NCBI GenBank assembly: GCA_046331465.1
Contig: JAXLQV010000003.1
Coordinates: 186,001-250,000, forward strand
Direction: 5' to 3'
DNA length: 64,000 nt
From: UBA5066 sp046331465
GTDB taxonomy: Bacteria > Acidobacteriota > Thermoanaerobaculia > UBA5066
Part shown: positions 15,738 through 23,174 of the stretch, piece after piece
Numbering within the stretch: the stretch's first letter is position 1
How the letters are laid out: every line of letters begins with the position of its first letter
The notes under the pieces: model-generated
The model's database searches: none
Seen by the model: the letters and a program-made list of their open reading frames with translations, nothing else
Told to the model about the DNA's origin: nothing
Position numbers and translations under genes: made by a program

Positions 15738-17339
15738 ATGCTCCGGATCGAGACCGCCCAGACGACGCCCACCCGCATCCGCTACGCCCTCGTCGGGCGG
15801 CTCTGTCCCGAGTGCGTCGGCGAGGTCGAAAAGCTCCTCGACGGGGCGGCCCGGGAGGGCCTCGCGACGACTCTCGACCTCGCCGAGATCGAAACGGTGG
15901 CCCGCGAGTCGCTCCCGCTCCTCGCGGGGTGGCGCCGGCGCGGCGTCACGCTCGCGAACGTCCCGCCCTACGTCTCCTCCTGGCTCGCGGCGGAAGAGAA
16001 GGCCCCGGGACCGCTCGCGCGCCTCGCGATCCTCCCGCTCCTCCTCGTCGCCGCGTCGGCGCTCGGCGAGCCCGTCCGCCTCTCGAGGAGCGACGCCGTC
16101 CGCCTCGCGCTCTCGCAGGGGACGGCCGCCCGGATCGCCGCAGAGAGGGTCGAGGAGTCCCGCGCGGTCGCGGACCACGCCCGGGCCGCGCTGATGCCCC
16201 AGGTGAGGCTCGGCCTCACGCAGTCGAACCAGTCGCTCGACTCCGAGAGCTTCGGCTTCACGATCCCGGGGACCCGGATCCTCGGCCCGTTCTCCTACTC
16301 GGACGGGCGGATCACCGCCGCCCTCGCCGTCGTCGACCTCGCGGCGCGCGCCCGCTGGAACGCCGCGAAGGCCGGGATCGCGGTGACCGAGGCCGCCCGC
16401 GAGAAGGCCGAGAACGACGTCGCGGCCGCGGTGTCGTCGCTCTACGCCGCGCTCCTCGACGCCGAGGCGCAGGTGAAGACGCGCGAGTCGACCGTGGCGC
16501 TCTTCGAGAAGCTCCGCGACCTCGCGGAGGACCAGAGGAGGGCCGGCGTCGGCACGCGCCTCGACACGACGCGCGCGCTCGTGCAGCTGTCGCGCGAGAA
16601 GCAGGGGCTCGCCGCGGCCCGCGAGCAGCGGGACGTGGCGCGGCTCGCCCTCCTCCACGCGGCCGGCCTCGACCAGGGGAGCGAGGTCGTCCTGACCGAC
16701 GCGCTCGTCGTCCCGGCGGAGAGCCCGGGCGTCCCGGAGGCGCTCGACGAAGCCCGCGCCCGCCGCCCCGAGCTGCGCCTCGCGGGGGAGAAGGCGGCGG
16801 CGGCGGACCTCTTCGCCCGCGCCGCGCGCGCCGAGCGGCTCCCGGTCCTCGGCCTGACGGCCCAGGGGGGCTACGGCGGCAACCAGCTGAACGACCTTGC
16901 GTGGACCCGGGCCGTCGGAGCGGGGGTCACCGTCCCGCTCTTCACCGGCGGCGCGCTGAAGGCGCGGATCGCCGAGGCCGACGTGAAGCGTCGCGAGGTC
17001 GAGACGGAGAAGATCGAGGCCCTCCGGCAGGTCGAGGAGGAGGTCCGGCGCGCCCTCGTCTCCCTCGAGACGGCGCGGAGCCGCGTGGAGCTCGCCGAGG
17101 AGAACCTCCGCCTCTCGACCGAGGAGCTCGAGGTCGCCGAGGACCGGTTCAGGAACGGCGTCGCGGCGAGCATCGAGGTGGACAACGCCCAGACGTCGTA
17201 CTCCGCCGCGAGCGAGGCGCGGGTCGCCGCGATCGCGCGGGCGAGCCAGGCCGGGATCGACCTGGCCCGGGCGACGGGGCGGATCCGCGACCTCGTCCCG
17301 AGGGACGAGGCGGCCGCGTCCGCGGAGGCCGCGAAGTGA
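15738..17339 (+). CDS. TolC-family outer-membrane factor preceded by an in-frame STAS-like domain
   Basis: A 533-residue open frame in two parts. Residues 1-88 look like a STAS/anti-sigma-antagonist-type domain (RIRYALVGRLC, then TTLDLAEIETVARESL). A hydrophobic stretch LARLAILPLLLVAASALGEP follows at about 93-112, looking like a TolC signal peptide, and then a typical outer-membrane efflux protein with two OEP repeats (coiled helices, GVGTRLDTTRALVQL and NGVAASIEVDNAQTSY). No ATG, GTG or TTG is found in frame between the two parts that would start TolC alone, so it is either a true fusion, processed internally, or uses a rare start. First gene of the tripartite efflux operon; MFP and MFS genes follow. 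Confidence 0.8.
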   Translation: MLRIETAQTTPTRIRYALVGRLCPECVGEVEKLLDGAAREGLATTLDLAEIETVARESLPLLAGWRRRGVTLANVPPYVSSWLAAEEKAPGPLARLAILPLLLVAASALGEPVRLSRSDAVRLALSQGTAARIAAERVEESRAVADHARAALMPQVRLGLTQSNQSLDSESFGFTIPGTRILGPFSYSDGRITAALAVVDLAARARWNAAKAGIAVTEAAREKAENDVAAAVSSLYAALLDAEAQVKTRESTVALFEKLRDLAEDQRRAGVGTRLDTTRALVQLSREKQGLAAAREQRDVARLALLHAAGLDQGSEVVLTDALVVPAESPGVPEALDEARARRPELRLAGEKAAAADLFARAARAERLPVLGLTAQGGYGGNQLNDLAWTRAVGAGVTVPLFTGGALKARIAEADVKRREVETEKIEALRQVEEEVRRALVSLETARSRVELAEENLRLSTEELEVAEDRFRNGVAASIEVDNAQTSYSAASEARVAAIARASQAGIDLARATGRIRDLVPRDEAAASAEAAK

Positions 17340-17395
17340 CGCCGCGCCCGAACGACGCCCTGCGCGAAGAGACGACGATTCCCGAGGAGAAGAAG

Positions 17396-18517
17396 ATGCC
17401 CGAGACCGCTCCCGAAACCGCCCCGCCTCTCGACTCCCGGGCCCGCCGGGCGCGCCGGAAGGCGCTCGTCTTGAGGACCGTCGGGGCCGTCGCCCTCGTC
17501 GCCGCGGCCGCGTGGGGCGTCACGACGCTGCGGTTCCTCTCGACCCACGCCGTCACGGACGACGCCCAGGTGGAGGCGCACGTCGCGCCCGTCCTGCCGA
17601 AGGTCACGGGCTACGTGACGGAGGTCCTCGTGGCGGACAACGAGAAGGTCGCCGCCGGGCAGACGCTCGTGAAGATCGATCCGCGCGAGCTCGCGACGAA
17701 GGTCGACACGGCGAAGGCGGCCGTCGAGAACGCGAAGGCGACCGTCGACGTCGCGCGGGCCACGGCCGACGGCGCGCGCGCCTCCGTGGCCGTCGCGCGG
17801 GCCGCCGCGGCGGCCGCCCGCGCCCAGGTCGGGAGCGCCCGCGTCGCCCTCCAGAAGGCGAAGGACGACCTCGACCGCCTGACGCCCCTCCGGAAGAAGG
17901 AGGAGATCTCCGCGCAGCAGTACGACGCGGCCGTCGCCGCGCGCGACGCCGCGGCGGCGCAGCTCGCCGCGGCGACGGCGCAGGCCGAGGCGGCCGAGGC
18001 CCAGGTCGCGACCGCCGAGAGGAACGTCGCGACCGCCGAGCGGCAGGTCGCCGCCGCCCTGACGCAGGTCGACCAGAAGAAGGCCTCGCTCGACGAGTCG
18101 GACCTCGCGCTCTCCTGGGTCGCGGTCACGGCTCCGGCGACCGGGGTCGTCGCGAAGAAGAACGTCGAGGTCGGGCAGCTCGTCCAGGCCGGCCAGCCCC
18201 TCCTCGCCGTCGTGAACGACGCCGAGCCGTGGGTCGTGGCGAACTTCAAGGAGACCCAGGTCGGGAAGATGCGCCCGGGGCAGCCGGTCGAGATCGAGGT
18301 GGACGCCTACCCCGGCCACGCCTTCCACGGCCGCGTCGACTCGCTTTCCGGCGCGACCGGCGCGAAGTTCGCCCTCCTGCCGCCCGACAACGCCACCGGC
18401 AACTTCGTGAAGGTCGTCCAGCGCGTCCCCGTGAAGATCGTCCTCGACGGCCCGGTCGACGCCGCCCGCCCCCTCCGCGCCGGGATGAGCGTCGTCGCAA
18501 CGGTCACGCTCGACTGA
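17396..18517 (+). CDS. EmrA/HlyD-type membrane fusion protein
   Basis: A 373-residue periplasmic adaptor that should bridge the MFS pump and the TolC-like channel. It has one N-terminal membrane anchor (about residues 25-45), the first barrel/lipoyl half with HVAPVLPKVTGYVTEVLVADNEKV, a long Ala-rich coiled-coil hairpin (about 85-220), the second lipoyl half with VTAPATGVVAKKNVEVGQLV, and a beta-barrel with ANFKETQVGKMRPGQPVEI, diagnostic for EmrA-type adaptors. ATG 17396 has GAGGAGAAG upstream; an alternative GTG at 17336 overlaps the TolC stop. Middle gene of the efflux operon. Confidence 0.9.
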   Translation: MPETAPETAPPLDSRARRARRKALVLRTVGAVALVAAAAWGVTTLRFLSTHAVTDDAQVEAHVAPVLPKVTGYVTEVLVADNEKVAAGQTLVKIDPRELATKVDTAKAAVENAKATVDVARATADGARASVAVARAAAAAARAQVGSARVALQKAKDDLDRLTPLRKKEEISAQQYDAAVAARDAAAAQLAAATAQAEAAEAQVATAERNVATAERQVAAALTQVDQKKASLDESDLALSWVAVTAPATGVVAKKNVEVGQLVQAGQPLLAVVNDAEPWVVANFKETQVGKMRPGQPVEIEVDAYPGHAFHGRVDSLSGATGAKFALLPPDNATGNFVKVVQRVPVKIVLDGPVDAARPLRAGMSVVATVTLD

Positions 18518-18529
18518 AGCACGGGCGCG

Positions 18530-20080
18530 ATGGTCGAGACGAACCCCCTCCGGAAGTGGCTGATCACGCTGACCGTCATCACGGCGTCGGTGATCGAGCT
18601 GATCGACACGTCCATCGTGAACGTGGCGCTCCCCGACATGATGGGAAACCTCGGCGCGACGCTCGAGGACGCGGCCTGGGTCGTCGTCTCGTACGTCGTC
18701 GCGAACGTCATCGTCCTGCCGATGACGGGGTGGCTCTCGTCGCTCTTCGGGCGACGACGTTACTTCGTCGGCTCGATCGTCCTCTTCACGGTCGCGTCCG
18801 TCGCCTGCGGTCACGCGTCGAACATCTGGGAGCTCGTCTTCTTCCGGTTCGTCCAGGGCGCCGGCGGCGGCGGCCTCCTCTCGACGTCGCAGGCGATCCT
18901 CGTGGAGACCTTCCCGCCGAAGGAGCTGGGCCTCGCAACGGCCCTCTTCGGTCTCGGCGTCGTCATCGGGCCGACGATCGGCCCGACGCTCGGCGGCGTC
19001 ATCACCGACAACCTGTCGTGGCCGTGGATCTTCTACGTCAACGTCCCGATCGGGATCGCCGCGGTCGCGATGTCGCTCGCCTTCATCCGCGACTCGGCCC
19101 ACGCCCGGAAGCGCGCGGCCGCCGACGGCTGGGGGATCGCCCTCCTCGCGGTCGGCGTCGGCTCGCTGCAGGTCGTCCTCGAGCGCGGGGACCACGAGAA
19201 CTGGTTCGAGACCCCGTACATCACCGTCCTCGCGACGGTCGCGGCGGTCATCCTCCCCACCTTCGTCTGGCACGAGCTGCGGACCCCGCACCCGGTCGTC
19301 GACCTGAAGGTCCTGAAGGACCGCTCGCTCGCCCTCGGGACCGTCTTCACGTTCATCCTCGGATTCGGCCTCTACTCGTCGGTCTTCATCTTCCCCGTCT
19401 TCGCGCAGAGCATCCTCGGCTTCACCGCGACGCAGACCGGCCTGATCCTCCTCCCCGGGGGGCTCGCGACGGCGTTCATGATGCCGATCGTCGGCAAGCT
19501 CCTGCAGCGGGGCTTCCCGCCGCAGGTCCTGAACGCGGCCGGCTTCGTCCTCTTCTTCTTCTTCTGCCTGACGCTCTCGCTCTCGTCGCTCGGCTCCTCA
19601 CAGGCCGACTTCTTCTGGCCCCTCGTCATCCGCGGCGTCGGGCTGAGCTTCCTCTTCGTCCCGCTGACGACCGTCGCCCTCTCGAACCTCAAGGGGCCGG
19701 ACATCGCGCAGGGGACGGGCCTGACGAACATGATGCGGCAGCTCGGCGGCTCGTTCGGGATCGCCCTCGTGGCGACCTACGTCGACCGGCAGGCCTGGAC
19801 CAACCGGGCGTCCCTCCTCCGGACGCTCAGCCCGTACGACACGGCCACGGCCTCGTGTCTGAAGCAGGTGACGGCCGGCTTCGTCTCCCGCGGCGTCGTC
19901 CCGCTCGAGGCGCAGCGGAAGGCGTACGCCGCACTCGAGGGGACGCTCTCGCGGCAGGTCGCGCTCCTGACCTTCATGGACGCCTTCCGGCTCGTGGGAG
20001 TCTTCTTCCTCTGCTGCATCCCGCTCCTCCTCCTCTTCCGGAGGGGGAAAGGGAGCGTGGCCGCGGCGCCCCTCCACTGA
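18530..20080 (+). CDS. DHA2-family MFS drug efflux transporter (EmrB/QacA)
   Basis: A 516-residue, 14-helix inner-membrane proton antiporter. Motif D1 is seen in LIDTSIVNVALP, motif A in GWLSSLFGRRRYF, and antiporter motif C in GLGVVIGPTIGPTLGG. Together with the adaptor and TolC-like gene upstream (12 nt gap) it forms an EmrAB-TolC-type tripartite system expelling hydrophobic toxic compounds across both membranes. A stretch near residues 440-480 is a periplasmic-looking loop common in EmrB. A terminator hairpin follows the stop. Substrate unknown; control by the divergent GAF sigma-54 activator is inferred. Confidence 0.92.
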   Translation: MVETNPLRKWLITLTVITASVIELIDTSIVNVALPDMMGNLGATLEDAAWVVVSYVVANVIVLPMTGWLSSLFGRRRYFVGSIVLFTVASVACGHASNIWELVFFRFVQGAGGGGLLSTSQAILVETFPPKELGLATALFGLGVVIGPTIGPTLGGVITDNLSWPWIFYVNVPIGIAAVAMSLAFIRDSAHARKRAAADGWGIALLAVGVGSLQVVLERGDHENWFETPYITVLATVAAVILPTFVWHELRTPHPVVDLKVLKDRSLALGTVFTFILGFGLYSSVFIFPVFAQSILGFTATQTGLILLPGGLATAFMMPIVGKLLQRGFPPQVLNAAGFVLFFFFCLTLSLSSLGSSQADFFWPLVIRGVGLSFLFVPLTTVALSNLKGPDIAQGTGLTNMMRQLGGSFGIALVATYVDRQAWTNRASLLRTLSPYDTATASCLKQVTAGFVSRGVVPLEAQRKAYAALEGTLSRQVALLTFMDAFRLVGVFFLCCIPLLLLFRRGKGSVAAAPLH

Positions 20081-20091
20081 CGCGCGGGGAC

Positions 20092-20109
20092 GCCGGGCCG
20101 CCGCCCGGC
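20092..20109. terminator. Terminator between convergent efflux and protease genes
   Basis: Perfect 7-bp inverted repeat GCCGGGC-CGCC-GCCCGGC in the 28-nt gap between the MFS stop (+) and the protease stop (-). It can serve both directions. Confidence 0.5.
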
Positions 20110-21305
20110 TAGAGGCTCCGCCGGGCGAAGCGCGGGGCGAGCCCGGCGGCGGCGTTCCCGGTCGTCGGCGCCGTGGCCCGCGACGAGGGGACGTCCTGCG
20201 GGAGGAGCGGACGCTCCACGAGCGGGACCTCGAGGCGGAACGTGCTTCCCCCGCGGACGACCGTCATCCGGACCGTCTCGCCGACCTTCAGCGCGGCGAC
20301 GGAATCCGCCATCTTCGACGGGTCCGACACGGCCTGCCCGTTCATCTCGACGATCATGTCGCCGCCCAGAAGGAGCGGCACGCCGGCGAGGACGACGTCC
20401 GTGTCGCCTCCCTGCAGGCCCGCCTGGGCCGCAGGGCTTCCCGGCTCGACGACCTCGACGAGGAACCCGTCGACCGGCGGGAGCCGGACGACCTCCTTCC
20501 ACGCCGGCGGGACGAGCTGCCCCTGCACCCCGAGCCACGGGCGGATGACGCGGCCCTTCTCCGCGAGCTCGGGAAGGACGGAGCGGATGAGGTCGGACGG
20601 GATCGCGAAGCCGATCCCCTGGGCGTCGGGAAGCATCGCGGTGTTGATCCCGACGACCTTCCCGCAGCGGTCGACGAGAGGCCCGCCGGAGTTGCCGTGA
20701 TTGATCGCCGCGTCCGACTGGATGAGCGGCTCCCGGAGCGACCACGAGGCGCCGGGGAGGATCCGGTTGACCGCCGAGACGATCCCGCGCGTGAGCGTCT
20801 GCTCGAGGCCGAACGGGTTCCCGATCGCGTAGACCTCGTCTCCGACTCGGATCCGGCTCGACTCCGCGAACGCCGCCTTCGGGAGCGTCCCCGTGTCGGG
20901 GACCGGGATCCGGAGGAGCCCGATGTCGTAGATCGGGTCGACCCCGACGATCCTCGCGGGAAGGACCGTGCCGTCGTCGAGCGTGACCGAGATCGCCTGC
21001 CGGCCGAAGACGACGTGGGAGTTCGTCAGGACGAGCCCGCCCTCGTCGATGAGGACCCCGGACCCCGCCTGCCGGTTCATCCGGTCGAAGGCGTCGTGCG
21101 GGTCGACCGCCATCGCCGTCACCGAGACGACGGCGGGGGCGACGGCCTCGTAGAGCTCGGCGGCCGAGGCGGGGCAGGGCGACGGCGACGGCTTCTTCGG
21201 CCCGTCGGCACGGAGCCCCGCAGCCGGCGCGAGGGCGAGCAGGAGCGCGGCCGCGGGGAGAAGGACCCCGGGAACGGACGTCGTGCGGGTCGGCGGTCTC
21301 GTCAT
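20109..21305 (-). CDS. Exported trypsin-like serine protease with PDZ domain (DegP/DegS-like)
   Basis: A 398-residue S1C-family protease expected in the periplasm. A signal peptide (VLLPAAALLLALAPAAGLRA) is followed by a Pro/Ser linker. The catalytic triad is intact: His in LTNSHVVFG, Asp in PIYDIGLLRI and Ser in INHGNSGGPLV. A single C-terminal PDZ domain (about residues 250-345, with carboxylate-binding region GFLVEVV) follows, as in DegS-type proteases rather than the two-PDZ DegP. ATG 21305 fits the signal peptide, and a strong -24/-12 promoter candidate lies 15-30 nt upstream, suggesting sigma-54 control of an envelope quality-control protease. Confidence 0.9.
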   Translation of the reverse strand: MTRPPTRTTSVPGVLLPAAALLLALAPAAGLRADGPKKPSPSPCPASAAELYEAVAPAVVSVTAMAVDPHDAFDRMNRQAGSGVLIDEGGLVLTNSHVVFGRQAISVTLDDGTVLPARIVGVDPIYDIGLLRIPVPDTGTLPKAAFAESSRIRVGDEVYAIGNPFGLEQTLTRGIVSAVNRILPGASWSLREPLIQSDAAINHGNSGGPLVDRCGKVVGINTAMLPDAQGIGFAIPSDLIRSVLPELAEKGRVIRPWLGVQGQLVPPAWKEVVRLPPVDGFLVEVVEPGSPAAQAGLQGGDTDVVLAGVPLLLGGDMIVEMNGQAVSDPSKMADSVAALKVGETVRMTVVRGGSTFRLEVPLVERPLLPQDVPSSRATAPTTGNAAAGLAPRFARRSL

Positions 21306-21319
21306 CGTGCCGCGGCCAA

Positions 21320-21335
21320 CGCAACCGAGGTGCCA
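21320..21335 (-). promoter_or_regulatory. Sigma-54 (-24/-12) promoter candidate for the PDZ protease
   Basis: Minus-strand TGGCACCTCGGTTGCG matches TGGCACGN4TTGCW with only two deviations, and spacing is exact. The predicted start near 21309 would leave a leader of only about 5 nt before ATG 21305. The nearest sigma-54 activator gene is 4.5 kb away. Confidence 0.5.
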
Positions 21336-21396
21336 GCCGGGGGTGCCGTTTCGGCCACGGCGACGACCGGCACCGATCTTGAGTGACGCGCCCGCG

Positions 21397-22266
21397 ATGG
21401 CCGCCGACAGCGCTCCGAGGCCGGAGCACCGTCCCGGGCTCGGGAGGTCCCCCGTCGAAGCCCTGCCGTTCGGGCTGCCGTTCCTGTCGCGCAGGAGCCG
21501 CCTCTCGAGGGGAGCGCTCGTCGCGGCCCTCTTCCTCGGCCTCGCCGTCGTCGACATCGCGACGAGCCCGGACCTCTCGTTCTTCGTCTTCTACCTCCTC
21601 CCCGTCCTCCTCGCCTCCTGGCTCCTCGGCCGGCGGCAGGGGCTCCTCGTCTCGTTCGCGAGCGTCGCGGTCTGGACCCTCGACGACGTCCTCACGCGGG
21701 TGCTCCCGGGCGAGTCCTGGGTGCCGGCCTGGAACCGCGCCGGCCAGCTGGCGTTCTTCGTCTTCCTCGCGTGGCTCGCGGGCACGCTCAGGAAGGCCCT
21801 CGAGAAGGAGGTGCGGGAACGGACCGAGCACCCCGAGAAGGACCTCGGGCGGCTCGACGCCGGCAGGCTCTACGTCGCGGTCGCCGACGTCCCGGGGAAG
21901 GGGATGGCCGCGGCGCTCCTGATGTCGAGCTTCCTCGCCTCGCTCCGGCTGCTCCTCCCTCCCCGCTCCGGCCGCCTCGACCTCCTCGCCGGGCAGCTCT
22001 CCGAGCGTCTCCTCGCGTCGTTCGGGGCGCCCCGCTTCGTCACCGCCTTCGTCGGCGTCATCGAGGGGGGCTGGCTGCGGTACGTCAACGCGGGGCACAC
22101 TCCCGGGTTCGTCCTCGGGCCTGCCGGGCAGGCCGCCCCGCTCGGGTCGACCGGCACGGTCGTGGAAGGGCTGCTCGCCGCGGCCTCGGCCCACTCCGCC
22201 GGCGAGCCCTTCGGCGACGACATCACGATCCTCTGCGTTCGCCGCGACGAGGGGGGCGGGGCCTGA
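21397..22266 (+). CDS. Membrane protein with a degraded SpoIIE/PP2C phosphatase domain
   Basis: 289 residues. Residues about 35-130 hold about four membrane helices (FFVFYLLPVLLASWLLGRR), shared with the next gene. The rest is a SpoIIE domain with parts missing. VADVPGKGMAAALLMSS, RFVTAFVGVI, LRYVNAGHTPGFVLGP and FGDDITILCV are recognisable, but the first metal motif GGDFYD is absent (about 45 residues short before VADV) and the YSDGITEA segment is also missing (about 55 residues short before GDDIT), compared with the intact phosphatase at 28588-30276. Two of the four metal Asp are therefore gone, and catalysis is unlikely. No frameshift or stop is seen; the deletions look in-frame. Confidence 0.65.
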   Translation: MAADSAPRPEHRPGLGRSPVEALPFGLPFLSRRSRLSRGALVAALFLGLAVVDIATSPDLSFFVFYLLPVLLASWLLGRRQGLLVSFASVAVWTLDDVLTRVLPGESWVPAWNRAGQLAFFVFLAWLAGTLRKALEKEVRERTEHPEKDLGRLDAGRLYVAVADVPGKGMAAALLMSSFLASLRLLLPPRSGRLDLLAGQLSERLLASFGAPRFVTAFVGVIEGGWLRYVNAGHTPGFVLGPAGQAAPLGSTGTVVEGLLAAASAHSAGEPFGDDITILCVRRDEGGGA

Positions 22267-22268
22267 GC

Positions 22269-23153
22269 TTGCCGATTCGCCACCGCTCCGCACGCTTCCT
22301 CGCCAGGCTGGAACGCCTGCCGAAGCGCATCGTGGTCGCCGGCTCCGGCCTCCTCGTTCTCGGCATCGCGGTTCTCGACGGCCTCGCGCCGGTCGAGCTC
22401 AGTCTCGCCGTGTTCCACGTGGTCCCGGTTTTCGTCGCGGCGTGGCTCGTCGGCCGTCGCGCCGGGCTCGCGTTCGCGGCTGCAGCCGCCGTCTCCTGGT
22501 TCCTCGACGACGCGCTCCACCCGGGCGTCACGCTTCGGCTCGGGCTGGCGTTCTGGGACCTCGCGACGAAGACCCTCTTCTTCGTCGTCATCAGCGGGCT
22601 CGTCACGGCGCTCCGGGCGGCGATGGAGCGGGCCCGCGAGGAGGCCCGCACGGACCCGCTCACCGGGCTCCTCAACCGCCGCGCGTTCTACGAGAGGGCG
22701 GAGGACGAGATCGCGCGGGCCCGGCGGTCGGGCTCCCCTCTCGTCCTCGCCTACCTCGACGTCGACGACTTCAAGGGCGTGAACGACCGGTTCGGGCACG
22801 AGACGGGCGACCGCGTGCTGGCCGCCCTGGGGCGGGCGCTGTCCGGGCACGTCCGCGGCGGCGACGTCGTCGCGCGCCTCGGGGGGGACGAGTTCGCGGT
22901 CCTCTTCCCCGACGCGGACGCCCCGGCCGCGGCGGCCATCGCGGCGCAGCTGGAATCGGCCCTCGTCATGGGGCTCGGGACGCTCGAGGTCACCGTCGGC
23001 CTCAGCATCGGCCTCGCGACCTGGACGGCCTCGTTCCGGGGGCTGGACGATTTCCTCCACTCGGCCGACTCCGGCATGTACCAGGTCAAGGACAGGAGGA
23101 GGGGACCGGGGGACTCTCCCCTCCTCCAGGACCGGCGCGCCGAGCGGGGCTGA
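22269..23153 (+). CDS. Membrane-bound diguanylate cyclase (GGDEF)
   Basis: A 294-residue inner-membrane enzyme making cyclic di-GMP from two GTP. An N-terminal block of about four helices (residues 20-115; LAVFHVVPVFVAAWLVGRR, SWFLDDAL) is paralogous to that of the preceding protein. The GGDEF domain (about 120-275) is intact: DPLTGLLNRRAF, DVDDFKGVND, and LGGDEFAVLF, with an RGGD I-site five residues before GGDEF, so product inhibition is expected. The start is TTG 22269, 2 nt after the preceding stop, with GAGGGGGG upstream; no ATG is available before the membrane domain. It forms a two-gene unit with the decayed phosphatase. Confidence 0.82.
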   Translation: MPIRHRSARFLARLERLPKRIVVAGSGLLVLGIAVLDGLAPVELSLAVFHVVPVFVAAWLVGRRAGLAFAAAAAVSWFLDDALHPGVTLRLGLAFWDLATKTLFFVVISGLVTALRAAMERAREEARTDPLTGLLNRRAFYERAEDEIARARRSGSPLVLAYLDVDDFKGVNDRFGHETGDRVLAALGRALSGHVRGGDVVARLGGDEFAVLFPDADAPAAAAIAAQLESALVMGLGTLEVTVGLSIGLATWTASFRGLDDFLHSADSGMYQVKDRRRGPGDSPLLQDRRAERG

Positions 23154-23156
23154 AGG

Positions 23157-23173
23157 GCCGGGGAGGCTCCGGC
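23157..23173. terminator. Short hairpin between convergent genes
   Basis: GCCGG-N7-CCGGC in the 21-nt gap between the GGDEF gene (+) and the sensor kinase gene (-). Weak but placed where both transcripts should end. Confidence 0.3.
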
Positions 23174-23174
23174 G

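Noticed and set aside
15738..16010. Separate small STAS gene followed by an independent TolC gene
   Set aside because: Not adopted as the annotation, because no stop codon separates them and no ATG, GTG or TTG in frame could start TolC before its signal peptide. Kept as an alternative in the findings.
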